64,000 nt of DNA from Psychrobacillus sp048572895 (GCF_048572895.1 NZ_CP183878.1:1550001-1614000); one strand, 5' to 3'. Counted from the stretch's first letter, positions 1-9,248 are shown. Translations and numbers: made by a program. The notes: generated by a model not told the origin, from the letters alone.

Positions 1-782
1 ACACAATTATGGCTGACTTAACATTTGGTCAATATAAGCATAATGCGATTGTTGAAGGAGCAGAAGTACGTGAAATCCCGCTTACAACAAACGGGGAGCA
101 TGATTTAGACAATATGCTAGCAGCTATTGATGAAAATACTGCAATCATTTGGGTGTGTAATCCAAATAATCCAACAGGGACATTAACGCCTAGCGATAAA
201 TTGAAAGATTTTATCGAAAGAGTTCCAAATGATGTTTTAATAGTTTTAGATGAAGCATACACGGAATACATAACAGACAACAACTACACACATTCTCTTG
301 GGTTATTAGAAAGTCACCCTAATGTACTAATAATGCGTACATTCTCAAAAGCATATGGTCTTGCAAGCTTCCGTGTTGGCTATGCGATTGGTTCAGAGGA
401 GGTTATCGCTCAATTAGAACCTACACGCGAACCATTCAATAATACTGTGATAAGTCAGCAGGTAGCGCTTATTGGATTAGAAGATCATGCATTTATAGAA
501 CAATGTAAAGAGAAAAATAACGCTGGGAAAGCTCAATACGTGGCATATTGCAAAGAAAGAAATCTGGATTACTTCCCTTCGCAAACTAATTTCATATTAA
601 TGGAAGTGAAAGCTGACAGCGATCTAGTATTCCAAGGTTTGATGAAGCGAGGATTTATCGTTCGAAGTGGGAATGCATTAGGAAAACCAGGATACCTACG
701 AATAACAATTGGGACTGAACAGCAAAATAGCGAGTTATTGGAGAAGCTAGATGAGGTTCTAAAAGAGGAAGGCGTCTTATAA
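1..782 (+). CDS. hisC: Histidinol-phosphate aminotransferase, C-terminal part (5' end outside window)
   Basis: PLP-dependent class I/II aminotransferase that makes histidinol phosphate from imidazole acetol phosphate and glutamate; in Bacillales it can also serve aromatic amino acid synthesis. Visible motifs in order are NPNNPTG, DEAYTEY (cofactor Asp/Tyr), the PLP lysine in TFSKAYGLASFRVG and a substrate-binding Arg in YLRITIG. The reading frame is open to the left edge, and the first Met (position 9) aligns with the middle of the family. About 259 codons are present against roughly 360 in the family, so about 100 N-terminal residues lie outside. The TAA stop shares one base with the ATG of tyrA (TAATG), so the two are probably translationally coupled. 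Confidence 0.95.
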   Translation, partial: TIMADLTFGQYKHNAIVEGAEVREIPLTTNGEHDLDNMLAAIDENTAIIWVCNPNNPTGTLTPSDKLKDFIERVPNDVLIVLDEAYTEYITDNNYTHSLGLLESHPNVLIMRTFSKAYGLASFRVGYAIGSEEVIAQLEPTREPFNNTVISQQVALIGLEDHAFIEQCKEKNNAGKAQYVAYCKERNLDYFPSQTNFILMEVKADSDLVFQGLMKRGFIVRSGNALGKPGYLRITIGTEQQNSELLEKLDEVLKEEGVL

Positions 783-1882
783 TGCAGCAAACTGTTTTCA
801 TTATAGGTCTCGGATTAATAGGTGGTTCCCTAGCACTTGGTCTAAAGCGTAATAAAGATGTAAGAATTATTGGATATGATGCAAATGATCATACGCTTCG
901 TACAGCAAAACGAATTGGCGTCATTGATGAGATGGCCATTGATATGATAGATGGAACTGAGTTTGCGGACGTAATTGTTTTTGCTACTCCAGTAAGTGAA
1001 ACAATCCGTTTGATGCATGAATTGCCGAAATGGCAGCTAAAGAATGAAGTAATTGTAACAGATACAGGAAGTACGAAAAAAGAAATTATGAAAGCTGCCA
1101 TTTCATTAAAAGATAAGGGCATTACGTTTATAGGCGGACATCCGATGGCTGGCTCTCATAAAAGTGGTGTGGAGGCTGCCAGACCAATCTTGTTCGAAAA
1201 TGCCTATTATTTACTCACACCTTTTGAAAACGAATCGAATGACCGTATTCAAGTGCTGATAGAACTATTAAGAGTAACGAAAGCGAAGCTAGTACAAGTA
1301 GACGCGGAGGAACACGATCATATGACTGCTGTAGTTAGTCATTTTCCTCATTTAGTTGCTGCTTCGCTTGTACATCAATTATCTTTTGAAAACGAACAAT
1401 ATCCTTTTACGAAACAACTTGCAGCCGGGGGATTTCGTGACTTAACAAGAATTGCTTCCGCCAATCCAATTGTATGGAGAGATATAACGCTTCAAAATCG
1501 TAAGGAACTAACTTCTCAATTACAAGCATGGACAAATGAAATGATTAAATTACAAGAATTGCTTTCATACGCAGATTCGAGTGATATAGAAAATTATTTT
1601 ACTACGGCTAAAAGAATTCGCGATGATCTTCCTATCAATACTCAAGGGGCAATGTTTAGCGTATTTGATCTGTATGTTGATGTACCAGATTATCCTGGGG
1701 TCATTTCCGAGATAACAGGGTATTTAGCAAAAGACGATATTAGTATTACAAACTTACGAATTGTAGAAACGCGTGAAGATGTTTTTGGGATACTAGTTAT
1801 AAGCTTTCAATCGACAGATGATCGTATTAAGGCAGTTGAGTGTATTGCTGAGAACACAACATTTGAAACGTATATTTCATAA
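782..1882 (+). CDS. tyrA: Prephenate dehydrogenase with C-terminal ACT domain
   Basis: NAD-dependent oxidative decarboxylation of prephenate to 4-hydroxyphenylpyruvate, the committed step to tyrosine. The N-terminus carries a dinucleotide-binding loop (IGLGLIGGSLALG, residues 6-18), followed by the catalytic region with GGHPMAGSHKSG and DHDHM-type histidines (EEHDHMTAVVSHFPH). The last 70 residues (from about 295, VFDLYVDVPDYPGVI) form an ACT domain, as in Bacillus TyrA, consistent with tyrosine feedback control. The length of 366 aa is typical. It overlaps hisC by one base and is followed after 12 bases by aroA, in the same order as B. subtilis hisC-tyrA-aroE. Confidence 0.95.
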   Translation: MQQTVFIIGLGLIGGSLALGLKRNKDVRIIGYDANDHTLRTAKRIGVIDEMAIDMIDGTEFADVIVFATPVSETIRLMHELPKWQLKNEVIVTDTGSTKKEIMKAAISLKDKGITFIGGHPMAGSHKSGVEAARPILFENAYYLLTPFENESNDRIQVLIELLRVTKAKLVQVDAEEHDHMTAVVSHFPHLVAASLVHQLSFENEQYPFTKQLAAGGFRDLTRIASANPIVWRDITLQNRKELTSQLQAWTNEMIKLQELLSYADSSDIENYFTTAKRIRDDLPINTQGAMFSVFDLYVDVPDYPGVISEITGYLAKDDISITNLRIVETREDVFGILVISFQSTDDRIKAVECIAENTTFETYIS

Positions 1883-1894
1883 GGAGGGGTGACC

Positions 1895-3187
1895 TTGACA
1901 ACTAGTAAAAAATTAGAATACGCACAGCCTTCATTAGAGGGTTCTATTCGCATACCTGGGGATAAATCTGTCTCGCATCGTTCGATTATGTTTGGTGCAA
2001 TAGCAGAGGGGACCACAACCGTCGAAGGCTTTTTACAAAGTGATGATTGCCTAAGTACAATTGATTGTTTCCAAAAGCTTGGAGTAGAAATATCCATAAA
2101 AGGTGAGACAGTAAGTATTAATAGTGAAGGAATTATAAACTGGAGAGAACCCGATGAAATATTATATACGGGGAATTCAGGGACGACTACTCGTTTAATG
2201 CTTGGAATTTTAGCAGGCTCATCAGTTTCTTCTGTTTTAATAGGTGACGAATCTATCCAAAAACGTCCAATGAGAAGAGTCACAGATCCGTTAAAGCTAA
2301 TGGGCGCTAACCTGATCGGGCGAGATAACGGCCAGTTTACTCCTATTGCAGTTGAAGGAACTAAATTACAAGCTATTCAATATACGATGCCTGTAGCTAG
2401 TGCGCAGGTGAAGTCTGCCATTTTACTAGCAGCTTTAAATGCCGAAGGAGAAACCGTAGTGAAAGAAATGGAAACTTCTAGAGATCATACCGAGAAAATG
2501 TTAAAACACTTCGGTGCAACCATTGCCGTAGATGATAAATTGATACGTTTACAAGGTGGACAAAAGCTAACTGGCTCGCATGTAGTCGTACCAGGGGATA
2601 TTTCCTCGGCAGCGTTCTTTTTAGTAGCTGGAGCAATTGTTCCTAATAGCAATCTAACTTTAACGAATGTAGGCTTAAATCCAACGAGAACTGGCATTAT
2701 GGACGTTCTGCAAGCAATGGGGGCATCTTATACAGTGAATGACTCAGACAATAGCAGTCATGAGGAAATGGGTACGATTGAAATAGAATCCTCTGCTTTA
2801 TCGGGAATTGAAATCGGTGGGGAACTTATCCCTCGACTGATTGATGAAATACCTATTATTGCCTTACTAGCTACACAAGCTAGCGGGAAGACAGTCATAA
2901 AAAATGCAGAAGAGTTAAAAGTGAAAGAAACGAACCGAATTGATGCAGTAGTGAATGAATTAAAGAAACTGGGAGCAAATATTACTGCCACAAATGATGG
3001 CATGATAATTGAAGGACCGACGACACTTCATGGCGGAGATTTAATTACTTATGGAGATCATCGTATTGGTATGATGGCGGCAGTTGCTTCACTTATAACA
3101 ACTGAACCTGTCACAATTGATAATCCAGGATGCATTGCAGTTTCCTATCCGACATTTTTTGAAGATATTTCGAGCATTATAAAATAA
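1895..3187 (+). CDS. aroA: 3-phosphoshikimate 1-carboxyvinyltransferase (EPSP synthase)
   Basis: Transfers the enolpyruvyl group of PEP to shikimate-3-phosphate, sixth step of the shikimate pathway. Motifs: GDKSVSHRSIMFGA (PEP/S3P-binding Lys, Ser, Arg, near residue 22), GNSGTTTRLM, KRPMRRV, and the C-terminal YGDHRIGM. The loop GNSGTTTR is of the Gram-positive (class II-like) kind rather than the GNAGTAMRP of enteric enzymes. Start choice: a perfect AAGGAGG lies at 1881-1887; TTG at 1895 is 7 bases downstream, while the GTG at 1889 is too close, so TTG gives 430 aa. In B. subtilis this gene is called aroE. Confidence 0.93.
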   Translation: MTTSKKLEYAQPSLEGSIRIPGDKSVSHRSIMFGAIAEGTTTVEGFLQSDDCLSTIDCFQKLGVEISIKGETVSINSEGIINWREPDEILYTGNSGTTTRLMLGILAGSSVSSVLIGDESIQKRPMRRVTDPLKLMGANLIGRDNGQFTPIAVEGTKLQAIQYTMPVASAQVKSAILLAALNAEGETVVKEMETSRDHTEKMLKHFGATIAVDDKLIRLQGGQKLTGSHVVVPGDISSAAFFLVAGAIVPNSNLTLTNVGLNPTRTGIMDVLQAMGASYTVNDSDNSSHEEMGTIEIESSALSGIEIGGELIPRLIDEIPIIALLATQASGKTVIKNAEELKVKETNRIDAVVNELKKLGANITATNDGMIIEGPTTLHGGDLITYGDHRIGMMAAVASLITTEPVTIDNPGCIAVSYPTFFEDISSIIK

Positions 3188-3289
3188 AGATAATACAATA
3201 TGTGCTTCTTAAAAGCAGATGGAACTGCAGAAAATTTTGATGAGTATATGATTGATTAAAAATGTATTTAGATTTAGGAATTTTTAGTG

Positions 3290-3319
3290 CCCTTCCAATC
3301 GAGGAGGGTTTTTTTCTTG
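3290..3319 (+). terminator. Rho-independent terminator after aroA
   Basis: CCCTTCC and GGAGGG arms with a one-base bulge and a short loop, followed by seven T. It closes the hisC-tyrA-aroA transcript. The space from 3188 to 3289 shows nothing else. A TATAAT at 3351-3356 could serve the next gene but has no good -35 partner. Confidence 0.75.
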
Positions 3320-3373
3320 TCCAAAAACAAATGTTCTTGTAGGATAAAGGTATAATGAAAGAATGGTGATAAT

Positions 3374-4618
3374 ATGGATAACTTTACACCTTTTATCCAG
3401 GCGATGGAAGAAGGAAACATTGAAAAACTTGGAACAATGATTGACAATTTTTTATTGAACGGCGACCCTGATGAGCAGTATCAGCTTGCTGACTTGTTGA
3501 CACAATTTGGCTTTTTACAGGAAGCTATTACTGTGTTGGAGCATCTTCAGTTTTTATTTCCGGAGGAAAATCAGTTGAAGATTGATCAAGCCCAGCTTTA
3601 TTTGGAAATGGATAAAGAGGATGAAGCTTTAGAGATGCTAACGACAATCGAAAAAACTAGCGATGCTTATCCGCAAGCACTACTAACATTAGCTGACTAT
3701 TATCAAATGATTGGATTATATGAGGTTGCAGAACAAAAAATAAATGAAGCCATTACGTTATTACCAAAAGAACCTTTACTTATGTTTGCTAAAGGAGAAT
3801 TATTATTTGAAACTGGCAGATACTTAGAGGCAGCACGTATAATGGAGGATTTACTGCCCCATCAGGACTCTATACAAGCCGTAGATTTGTCGCTTAAATT
3901 GGCAGAAATATATAGCGCTGGAGCAGCCTATGAGGAAGCGATTCCGTACTATACAGAAGCACTGAAAAAAGAAGTCGCACCAGACGTACTATTTCATGCG
4001 GCTTATGCGTCCTTCCAAGTACAGCATTTCGAAACTGCTGCTAAGCAACTAGAGGATCTTCTTCAAATTGATCCTGACTACTTCTCAGGCTATATGCTCC
4101 TTGCTGAGACCTATGGGATGCTGGAAAAAAATGAGGAGGCTTTAAAAGCAATTACAGATGGTATCACTCGTGATGAGTTTGAAAAAGAATATTATTTATT
4201 TGCAGGTAAAATTTCCTTGAAATTGGGTAAAGTGAAAGAAGCAGAAACTTTTTTAAGAGAAGCTATTGCTCTTGATCCGGAATATATGGATGCTATTTTC
4301 ATTTTGTCCTCATTATTTTCAACAGAAGAGAAGGATGTGGAGTTAGTAGAACTCTATGAAACGTTGAAGCAAGAGCATTTTGAATGGTCTGCAATGTACC
4401 CATTATTAGCAGCAGCTTATGAAAGATTAGAATCCTATGAAAAAGCATACGAATTTTATCAGCTTGCATATACTGAACATAAAGAGGATGTTCTTTTTCT
4501 AGAGAAATATGTTTATTTCCTTTTAGAGGATGGGAAAAGGGCAGAGGCAAAAGAGATTGTGCAGATTTTGCAAAAACTACAACCTGAAAATAGTGAATGG
4601 TTTGAAATGTTTGAATAA
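3374..4618 (+). CDS. ypiA: Tetratricopeptide repeat protein YpiA
   Basis: A 414-residue protein made almost wholly of TPR-type helical pairs, seen as repeated stretches such as LYEVAEQKINEAITLLP, GAAYEEAIPYYTEALKK, HFETAAKQLEDLLQIDP and KVKEAETFLREAIALDP at about 34-residue spacing. No signal peptide or catalytic motif is seen, so it is probably a cytoplasmic protein-interaction scaffold. It occupies the place of B. subtilis ypiA between aroA and ypiB; no biochemical role is known to me. The ribosome binding site is weak (GGTGAT). ypiB follows 20 bases later behind a strong site. Confidence 0.85.
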   Translation: MDNFTPFIQAMEEGNIEKLGTMIDNFLLNGDPDEQYQLADLLTQFGFLQEAITVLEHLQFLFPEENQLKIDQAQLYLEMDKEDEALEMLTTIEKTSDAYPQALLTLADYYQMIGLYEVAEQKINEAITLLPKEPLLMFAKGELLFETGRYLEAARIMEDLLPHQDSIQAVDLSLKLAEIYSAGAAYEEAIPYYTEALKKEVAPDVLFHAAYASFQVQHFETAAKQLEDLLQIDPDYFSGYMLLAETYGMLEKNEEALKAITDGITRDEFEKEYYLFAGKISLKLGKVKEAETFLREAIALDPEYMDAIFILSSLFSTEEKDVELVELYETLKQEHFEWSAMYPLLAAAYERLESYEKAYEFYQLAYTEHKEDVLFLEKYVYFLLEDGKRAEAKEIVQILQKLQPENSEWFEMFE

Positions 4619-4638
4619 ATGAGGGAAGGAGAGGTTAC

Positions 4639-5190
4639 GTGACTGCTTCTGTTTCAGTTGGTGAGAAAAAAGAATTTGTTCGATGGTTTTTAAAAAAGTA
4701 TCAGATGAAAAGAAGAGAGTGCGTGTGGATCTTGAACTACTTGATAAGCCATGAAACCTTGTTGAATAACGTGCACTTTGTAGAGGAGGCGCATTATTGT
4801 CCCAGGGCAATGATCATGTCGGTTACGACGTCTTCAGGTATCCCATTTCGCTTTTATAAAGGAAGTATCATGACTGCCGATGCTGAAAAGTCCTTCCATG
4901 ATTTGCGATTGCATCCGGAAGAGGATATGTATATTCAATTGAACTTTCAAATGATCCCACCAAGCCCAGAGTATTTGGCAGTACTAGAAGAGAATCCGTA
5001 TATGCCAAAATATTTGCAGATTAGTGAAAAGGATAAATTGATAGCAGAGGATATAGTGACTGAAAGCTTGTATTCATTTCAAGTGGAACAATTAAAAAAG
5101 CAGATTGATCAAGCGATTGATGATAATAATAAAGAAAAATTTATGGAGCTTTCTTCGTTGTGGAAGAAAATCAAACATAAAGAGATTTAG
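4639..5190 (+). CDS. ypiB: UPF0302 family protein YpiB
   Basis: A 183-residue cytoplasmic protein of the UPF0302/YpiB family, recognisable from KKEFVRWFLKKYQMKRREC, WILNYLISH, HFVEEAHYCPRAM, DAEKSFHDLRL and EDMYIQLNFQ. The C-terminal part is charged and helical (IDQAIDDNNKEKFMELSSLW) and resembles the IDEAL motif found at the end of several Bacillus proteins. Its function is not established. The GTG start at 4639 lies 7 bases after GGAGAGG. It sits between ypiA and ypiF, the B. subtilis order. Confidence 0.9.
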   Translation: MTASVSVGEKKEFVRWFLKKYQMKRRECVWILNYLISHETLLNNVHFVEEAHYCPRAMIMSVTTSSGIPFRFYKGSIMTADAEKSFHDLRLHPEEDMYIQLNFQMIPPSPEYLAVLEENPYMPKYLQISEKDKLIAEDIVTESLYSFQVEQLKKQIDQAIDDNNKEKFMELSSLWKKIKHKEI

Positions 5191-5202
5191 GAGAGGTTAC
5201 AA

Positions 5203-5655
5203 ATGCATTGGAACGGAAAAGATAGTGTAATATATCAAGCACAAAAAGAATTTATAGATACAGCAGTGATCCCACTTATACAGATTGATGGTTCTGATGA
5301 AGGATTCCAATTTGCTGCGTCTGCAGCAGACTTCACATTATCCTTGGCTAATGTAATCGAAAATCAGTTTAAAGGAAGGATTGTTTTATTTCCTTCCTTC
5401 TCTTATACAAAAAGGCAGGACAAGCAATCCGTATTTGAAGCTTGGCAGGAAGAACTAAACAAAGCCTCTTTCAAACATATCTTTTACGTTACTTCTGATA
5501 GAGAGTGGAGTACAATGGGGGAGGATGAGAACAAAAATATAATTTGGATTCCATCTGTTCCACTGGATTCTATGGACCAAAAAATGAGAAACTCAGTATT
5601 AGAAGATCAATTGCGACAACTTATTCCTATTTTTGCGAAAAAATGGGCGAATTAG
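5203..5655 (+). CDS. ypiF: DUF2487 protein YpiF
   Basis: A 150-residue protein of the DUF2487 family, starting MHWNGKDSVIYQAQKEFIDT as in B. subtilis YpiF. It has no membrane segment and no recognisable catalytic motif. Starts with ATG after AGGAGAGG, 12 bases behind ypiB, so probably the last gene of a ypiA-ypiB-ypiF transcript. In B. subtilis it precedes qcrABC, as here. Function unknown. Confidence 0.85.
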   Translation: MHWNGKDSVIYQAQKEFIDTAVIPLIQIDGSDEGFQFAASAADFTLSLANVIENQFKGRIVLFPSFSYTKRQDKQSVFEAWQEELNKASFKHIFYVTSDREWSTMGEDENKNIIWIPSVPLDSMDQKMRNSVLEDQLRQLIPIFAKKWAN

Positions 5656-5710
5656 TGACAATTTGTTTCGCCATTTGTTGATAAAGTTCATAATTCGAGG
5701 AAATCGAATA

Positions 5711-5739
5711 TTGACCTTCCTTTTTTATTGATATATCAT
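5711..5739 (+). promoter_or_regulatory. Probable sigma-A promoter of qcrABC
   Basis: TTGACC (5711-5716), 17-base spacer, TATCAT (5734-5739), 73 bases before the qcrA start. It lies in the only sizeable gap between ypiF and qcrA. No regulator site is recognised. Confidence 0.6.
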
Positions 5740-5812
5740 GTATATGTCCTAGTATTATTATTCAAGCAAGTATGTCCATTGGACTGACCTTTAAGTAAGA
5801 GGGGGGAAAAGG

Positions 5813-6316
5813 ATGAGTAACAATAAGGTATCAAGACGTCAATTTTTAAGTTACACCTTAACTGGTGTTGGCGGATTTATGGCAGCTGGAATGCTAATGC
5901 CAATGGTACGTTTTGCAGTTGATCCTGTATTGCAGAAAAAAGAAGGCGGAGATTTCGTATTAACGGAGAAGAAAATTGCCGATATAACGGAAGTTCCAGA
6001 ACGTGTTGACTTCACTTTTGAACAAGTGGACGCATGGTACAAGTCTGATGTAACAAATGCCGCATGGGTATACAAAGAAGGCGATGAAATTATCGCACTA
6101 TCTCCTGTATGTAAGCATTTAGGTTGTACAGTAAACTGGGAAGCCGACCCGGCTCATAAAAATCAATTCTTCTGTCCATGTCACGGAGGGCGTTATGAGA
6201 AAAACGGTAATAATGTTCCAAAGACACCACCTCTAGGTCCGTTGGATCAATATGAAGTTCGTGAAAATGACGGGTTCTTAGAAATCGGGAAAGCCATTCC
6301 TAACACATTAGTTTAA
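5813..6316 (+). CDS. qcrA: Menaquinol:cytochrome c reductase Rieske iron-sulfur subunit
   Basis: Carries the [2Fe-2S] centre that takes the first electron from menaquinol in the bc complex. The N-terminus has a Tat-like motif SRRQFL followed by one membrane segment (YTLTGVGGFMAAGMLM), so the globular domain lies outside the membrane. Cluster ligands are in CKHLGC (residues 101-106) and CPCHGG. The length of 167 aa matches Bacillus QcrA. The start follows a strong G-rich site (GAGGGGGGAA). First gene of the qcrABC operon. Confidence 0.97.
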   Translation: MSNNKVSRRQFLSYTLTGVGGFMAAGMLMPMVRFAVDPVLQKKEGGDFVLTEKKIADITEVPERVDFTFEQVDAWYKSDVTNAAWVYKEGDEIIALSPVCKHLGCTVNWEADPAHKNQFFCPCHGGRYEKNGNNVPKTPPLGPLDQYEVRENDGFLEIGKAIPNTLV

Positions 6317-6336
6317 AGTAAGGGGGTACGACATCA

Positions 6337-7011
6337 GTGCTTAATAAAATCTATGATTGGGTGGATGAACGTCTAGATATTACACCAATATGGCGTGATA
6401 TCGCAGACCATGAAGTACCAGAACATGTAAACCCTGCACACCATTTCTCTGCATTTGTATACTGTTTCGGGGGACTAACATTCTTCATCACAGTAATTCA
6501 AATTCTTTCCGGTATGTTCTTAACTATGTATTATGTACCGGATATTGAAAATGCTTGGGAATCTGTTTACTATCTTCAAAACGAAGTAGCATTCGGTGAA
6601 ATCGTGCGTGGGATGCATCACTGGGGAGCATCACTTGTAATTGTTATGATGTTCTTACATACATTACGTGTATTCTTTACTGGTTCTTATAAAAAACCTC
6701 GTGAACTAAACTGGATGGTCGGAGTATTAATCTTCGCCGTTATGTTAGGTTTAGGATTTACAGGTTACCTACTTCCTTGGGACATGAAAGCATTGTTCGC
6801 AACAAAAGTAGGTATTGAAATTGCAGCATCAGTTCCATTTATCGGTGGAATAATTAAGACACTTTTAGCTGGTGATGAAACAATCATCGGTGCACAAACA
6901 CTAACAAGATTCTTCGCGATTCATGTGTTCTTCTTGCCAGCTGCTTTATTTGCATTACTTGCAGCTCACTTTATCATGATTCGTCGTCAAGGTATTTCTG
7001 GACCACTTTAA
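6337..7011 (+). CDS. qcrB: Cytochrome b6-type subunit of the menaquinol:cytochrome c reductase
   Basis: A 224-residue four-helix cytochrome b6 protein that holds the b-type hemes and the quinol sites. Heme-ligand histidines are seen in GMHHWGASLVIVMMFLHTLRVF and in RFFAIHVFFLPAALFALLAAHF (each cited here in parts: HHWGAS, FLHTLRVF, AIHVFF, LAAHFI). The GTG start follows AAGTAAGGGGG. As in Bacillus, cytochrome b is split: this is the N-terminal half, and the subunit IV half is fused to cytochrome c in qcrC. Confidence 0.97.
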   Translation: MLNKIYDWVDERLDITPIWRDIADHEVPEHVNPAHHFSAFVYCFGGLTFFITVIQILSGMFLTMYYVPDIENAWESVYYLQNEVAFGEIVRGMHHWGASLVIVMMFLHTLRVFFTGSYKKPRELNWMVGVLIFAVMLGLGFTGYLLPWDMKALFATKVGIEIAASVPFIGGIIKTLLAGDETIIGAQTLTRFFAIHVFFLPAALFALLAAHFIMIRRQGISGPL

Positions 7012-7052
7012 TGGGTAAATGGAACAGATAATTGTTACAAGGAGGGGACATT

Positions 7053-7832
7053 ATGCATCGCGGAAAAGGTATGAAATTTGTTGGAGACTCACGTGTACCA
7101 GATCTTTCTAACCGTAAGAAAAACATTCCTAAGGACTATTCTGAGTATCCAGGTAAAACAGAAGCTTTCTGGCCTGACTTTTTACTAAAAGAATGGTTAG
7201 TCGGTGCGGTTTTCTTAGTTGGTTATTTGGTATTAACTGTCGCACATCCATCTCCACTTGAACGCCCAGCTGATCCAGCTGACACAGGTTATATTCCGGT
7301 ACCAGACTGGTATTTCTTATTTTTATACCAATTATTAAAATATGAATTTGCTTCTGGACCATTTAATATCATTGGAGCAATCGTTATGCCAGGGTTGGCT
7401 TTCGGAGCGCTATTATTAGTACCATTTTTAGATACAAGCAAAGAAAGAAGCCCATGGAAACGTCCATTACCGACAGGATTCATGCTTCTTGCAATTTCTG
7501 CAATCATTTTCTTAACTTGGGAATCTGTTGTCAATCATGACTGGGAAGCTGCTAAAGCTTACGGTGAGATAAAAGAAGAAGTTTCAGTTGAGTTTGATGA
7601 AACCTCGGAAGGTTATCAGATTTACCAAGGCTCATCTTGTATTGGGTGTCACGGTAACTCCTTTGAGGGTGGTATAGGTTTACCTTTAGTAGGCGTAGAC
7701 TTGACTGCTGAGGAAATCGTAGAAATCGCTCATGAAGGTAGAGGCGGTATGCCTGGTGGGACTTTTACAGGTACCGAGGAAGAGTTGCAAAAATTAGCAG
7801 AATTTATCACAACACTTCAACCAGCAGAATAA
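7053..7832 (+). CDS. qcrC: Menaquinol:cytochrome c reductase subunit IV / cytochrome c fusion
   Basis: The first ~170 residues correspond to subunit IV of b6f complexes, with PDWYFLFLYQLLKYEF and several membrane helices; the rest is a cytochrome c domain with one heme site CIGCH and a distal Met in GRGGMPGG. This fusion is the Bacillus type. Start choice: AAGGAGGGG ends 6 bases before the ATG at 7053, whereas the upstream TTG at 7032 precedes that site, so the ATG is used (259 aa). It closes the operon and is followed by a strong terminator. Confidence 0.96.
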   Translation: MHRGKGMKFVGDSRVPDLSNRKKNIPKDYSEYPGKTEAFWPDFLLKEWLVGAVFLVGYLVLTVAHPSPLERPADPADTGYIPVPDWYFLFLYQLLKYEFASGPFNIIGAIVMPGLAFGALLLVPFLDTSKERSPWKRPLPTGFMLLAISAIIFLTWESVVNHDWEAAKAYGEIKEEVSVEFDETSEGYQIYQGSSCIGCHGNSFEGGIGLPLVGVDLTAEEIVEIAHEGRGGMPGGTFTGTEEELQKLAEFITTLQPAE

Positions 7833-7844
7833 TTTTTACAAGTG

Positions 7845-7876
7845 AAGAGAGTCAGGAAACTGACTCTCTTTTTTCT
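7845..7876 (+). terminator. Terminator of qcrABC
   Basis: Perfect 11-bp stem (AAGAGAGTCAG / CTGACTCTCTT) with a GAAA loop and a following T-run. Confidence 0.9.
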
Positions 7877-7898
7877 TATAAAAAAGGAGCCCAAATAA

Positions 7899-8495
7899 AT
7901 GAAAGAATTGCTACTGTATGTAAAAATGGTTCTCTTTAACAAAACATTTATGTGGCTACTGTTCATAGTAAACCTAGTTGGTACTATTTATGGTTACATT
8001 TGGTATGAGGGACAGTTATCTCAAACAGAGACCAAGTTTCTTTTATTCGTACCTGACAGTCCTACAGCAAGTTTATTTTTCACCCTTGCTTTATTTGCGT
8101 GGCTATTAAAGAAAAACTGGAAGTTAATCGAAGCTTTAGCGTTAATCACGCTTGTAAAGTACGGATTATGGGCGGTAGTGATGAATGTTTGGACATACGT
8201 AGAAAATGATTATCTCGGATGGATGGGGTGGATGCTTGTAGCGTCACATTTTGCTATGGCAGTCCAAGCTATATTATACATTCCCAATTATCGCTTTACT
8301 TGGATACACATTTTCATTGCTGCTATATGGACATTACATAATGATGTAATAGACTATGTATTTGATCAAATGCCAACGTATAGAAGTTTGTATGAATATG
8401 CTGACCAGATTGGTTATTTTACTTTTTGGCTATCTATTGCTTGTATTACCTTAGCTTCCTTTATTTATCAAAGAAGGTCAAAGCTTATTAGTTGA
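7899..8495 (+). CDS. ypjA: DUF1405 membrane protein YpjA
   Basis: A 198-residue integral membrane protein with about six hydrophobic segments and tryptophan/tyrosine-rich loops (GTIYGYIWYEGQL, YIPNYRFTW, DVIDYVFDQMPTYR), matching the DUF1405/YpjA family that follows qcrC in B. subtilis. No enzymatic motif is seen. The ATG follows AAAAAGGAGC. The nearness to qcrABC is conserved, but no functional link is known to me. Confidence 0.88.
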   Translation: MKELLLYVKMVLFNKTFMWLLFIVNLVGTIYGYIWYEGQLSQTETKFLLFVPDSPTASLFFTLALFAWLLKKNWKLIEALALITLVKYGLWAVVMNVWTYVENDYLGWMGWMLVASHFAMAVQAILYIPNYRFTWIHIFIAAIWTLHNDVIDYVFDQMPTYRSLYEYADQIGYFTFWLSIACITLASFIYQRRSKLIS

Positions 8496-8553
8496 ATGTC
8501 TCTATTATTCCTATTAAAATAGAGAGTATAGAATAGAGAGGGGGAAAAGAAAC

Positions 8554-9234
8554 TTGGTTTCTTATCTCGTGTACTTTGCAATAATTCTGTTATTGCCTTT
8601 ATATGCACAAATGAAGGTTAAACGAACATATAAAAAATATTCAAAAGTTCGTTCTACTTCTGGAATGACAGGTGCTCAAGTAGCAAGAACAATTTTAGAT
8701 GCAAATGGTTTATCGGATGTTCAGGTTGTTGAGAGCAGAGGGTTTTTGAGTGATCACTACAATCCAATGACGAAAATAGTGGCATTGTCCTCTCATAATT
8801 TTCATGAAGCTTCTGTTGCAGGATCTGCGATTGCAGCACATGAGGTTGGTCATGCTATTCAACACAAAGAATCATATTCATTTTTAAATTTACGTCACAA
8901 ACTAGTACCAGTTGCAAATATTTCTTCTAATGCTTCATGGATATTCATCATGATTGGTATGCTAGCTAGCTTCTCCAATTTATTATTAATAGGGATTGTG
9001 CTGTTAGCTGCAGGAGTTGTATTCCAAATCGTTACGCTACCTGTTGAATTTAACGCTTCTAGCCGTGCAATGAACCAAATGGTGTCACTCGGCATTATTC
9101 GCAATGAAGAAGAACCTCACGCGAAAAAAGTATTAAGTGCAGCCGCATTAACATACGTTGCTGCAGCAGCAGTCGCTGTTTTAGAGTTATTGCGTTTAGT
9201 ATTAATCTATACTGGAATGACTCGGAACGATTAA
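8554..9234 (+). CDS. YugP-like neutral zinc metallopeptidase
   Basis: A 226-residue membrane-bound peptidase family protein. It begins with a membrane helix (YLVYFAIILLLPLYAQM), has the zinc-binding motif HEVGHAIQH at about residue 96 preceded by SGMTGAQVARTIL and HYNPMTKIVALSS, and two to three more membrane segments in the C-terminal half. This arrangement is that of B. subtilis YugP. The TTG start is 10 bases after GAGGGGGAAAAG. In B. subtilis this position holds the unrelated ypjB, so the gene is a local replacement or insertion. A clean terminator follows. Confidence 0.85.
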   Translation: MVSYLVYFAIILLLPLYAQMKVKRTYKKYSKVRSTSGMTGAQVARTILDANGLSDVQVVESRGFLSDHYNPMTKIVALSSHNFHEASVAGSAIAAHEVGHAIQHKESYSFLNLRHKLVPVANISSNASWIFIMIGMLASFSNLLLIGIVLLAAGVVFQIVTLPVEFNASSRAMNQMVSLGIIRNEEEPHAKKVLSAAALTYVAAAAVAVLELLRLVLIYTGMTRND

Positions 9235-9248
9235 GAATGGTTAAAAGA

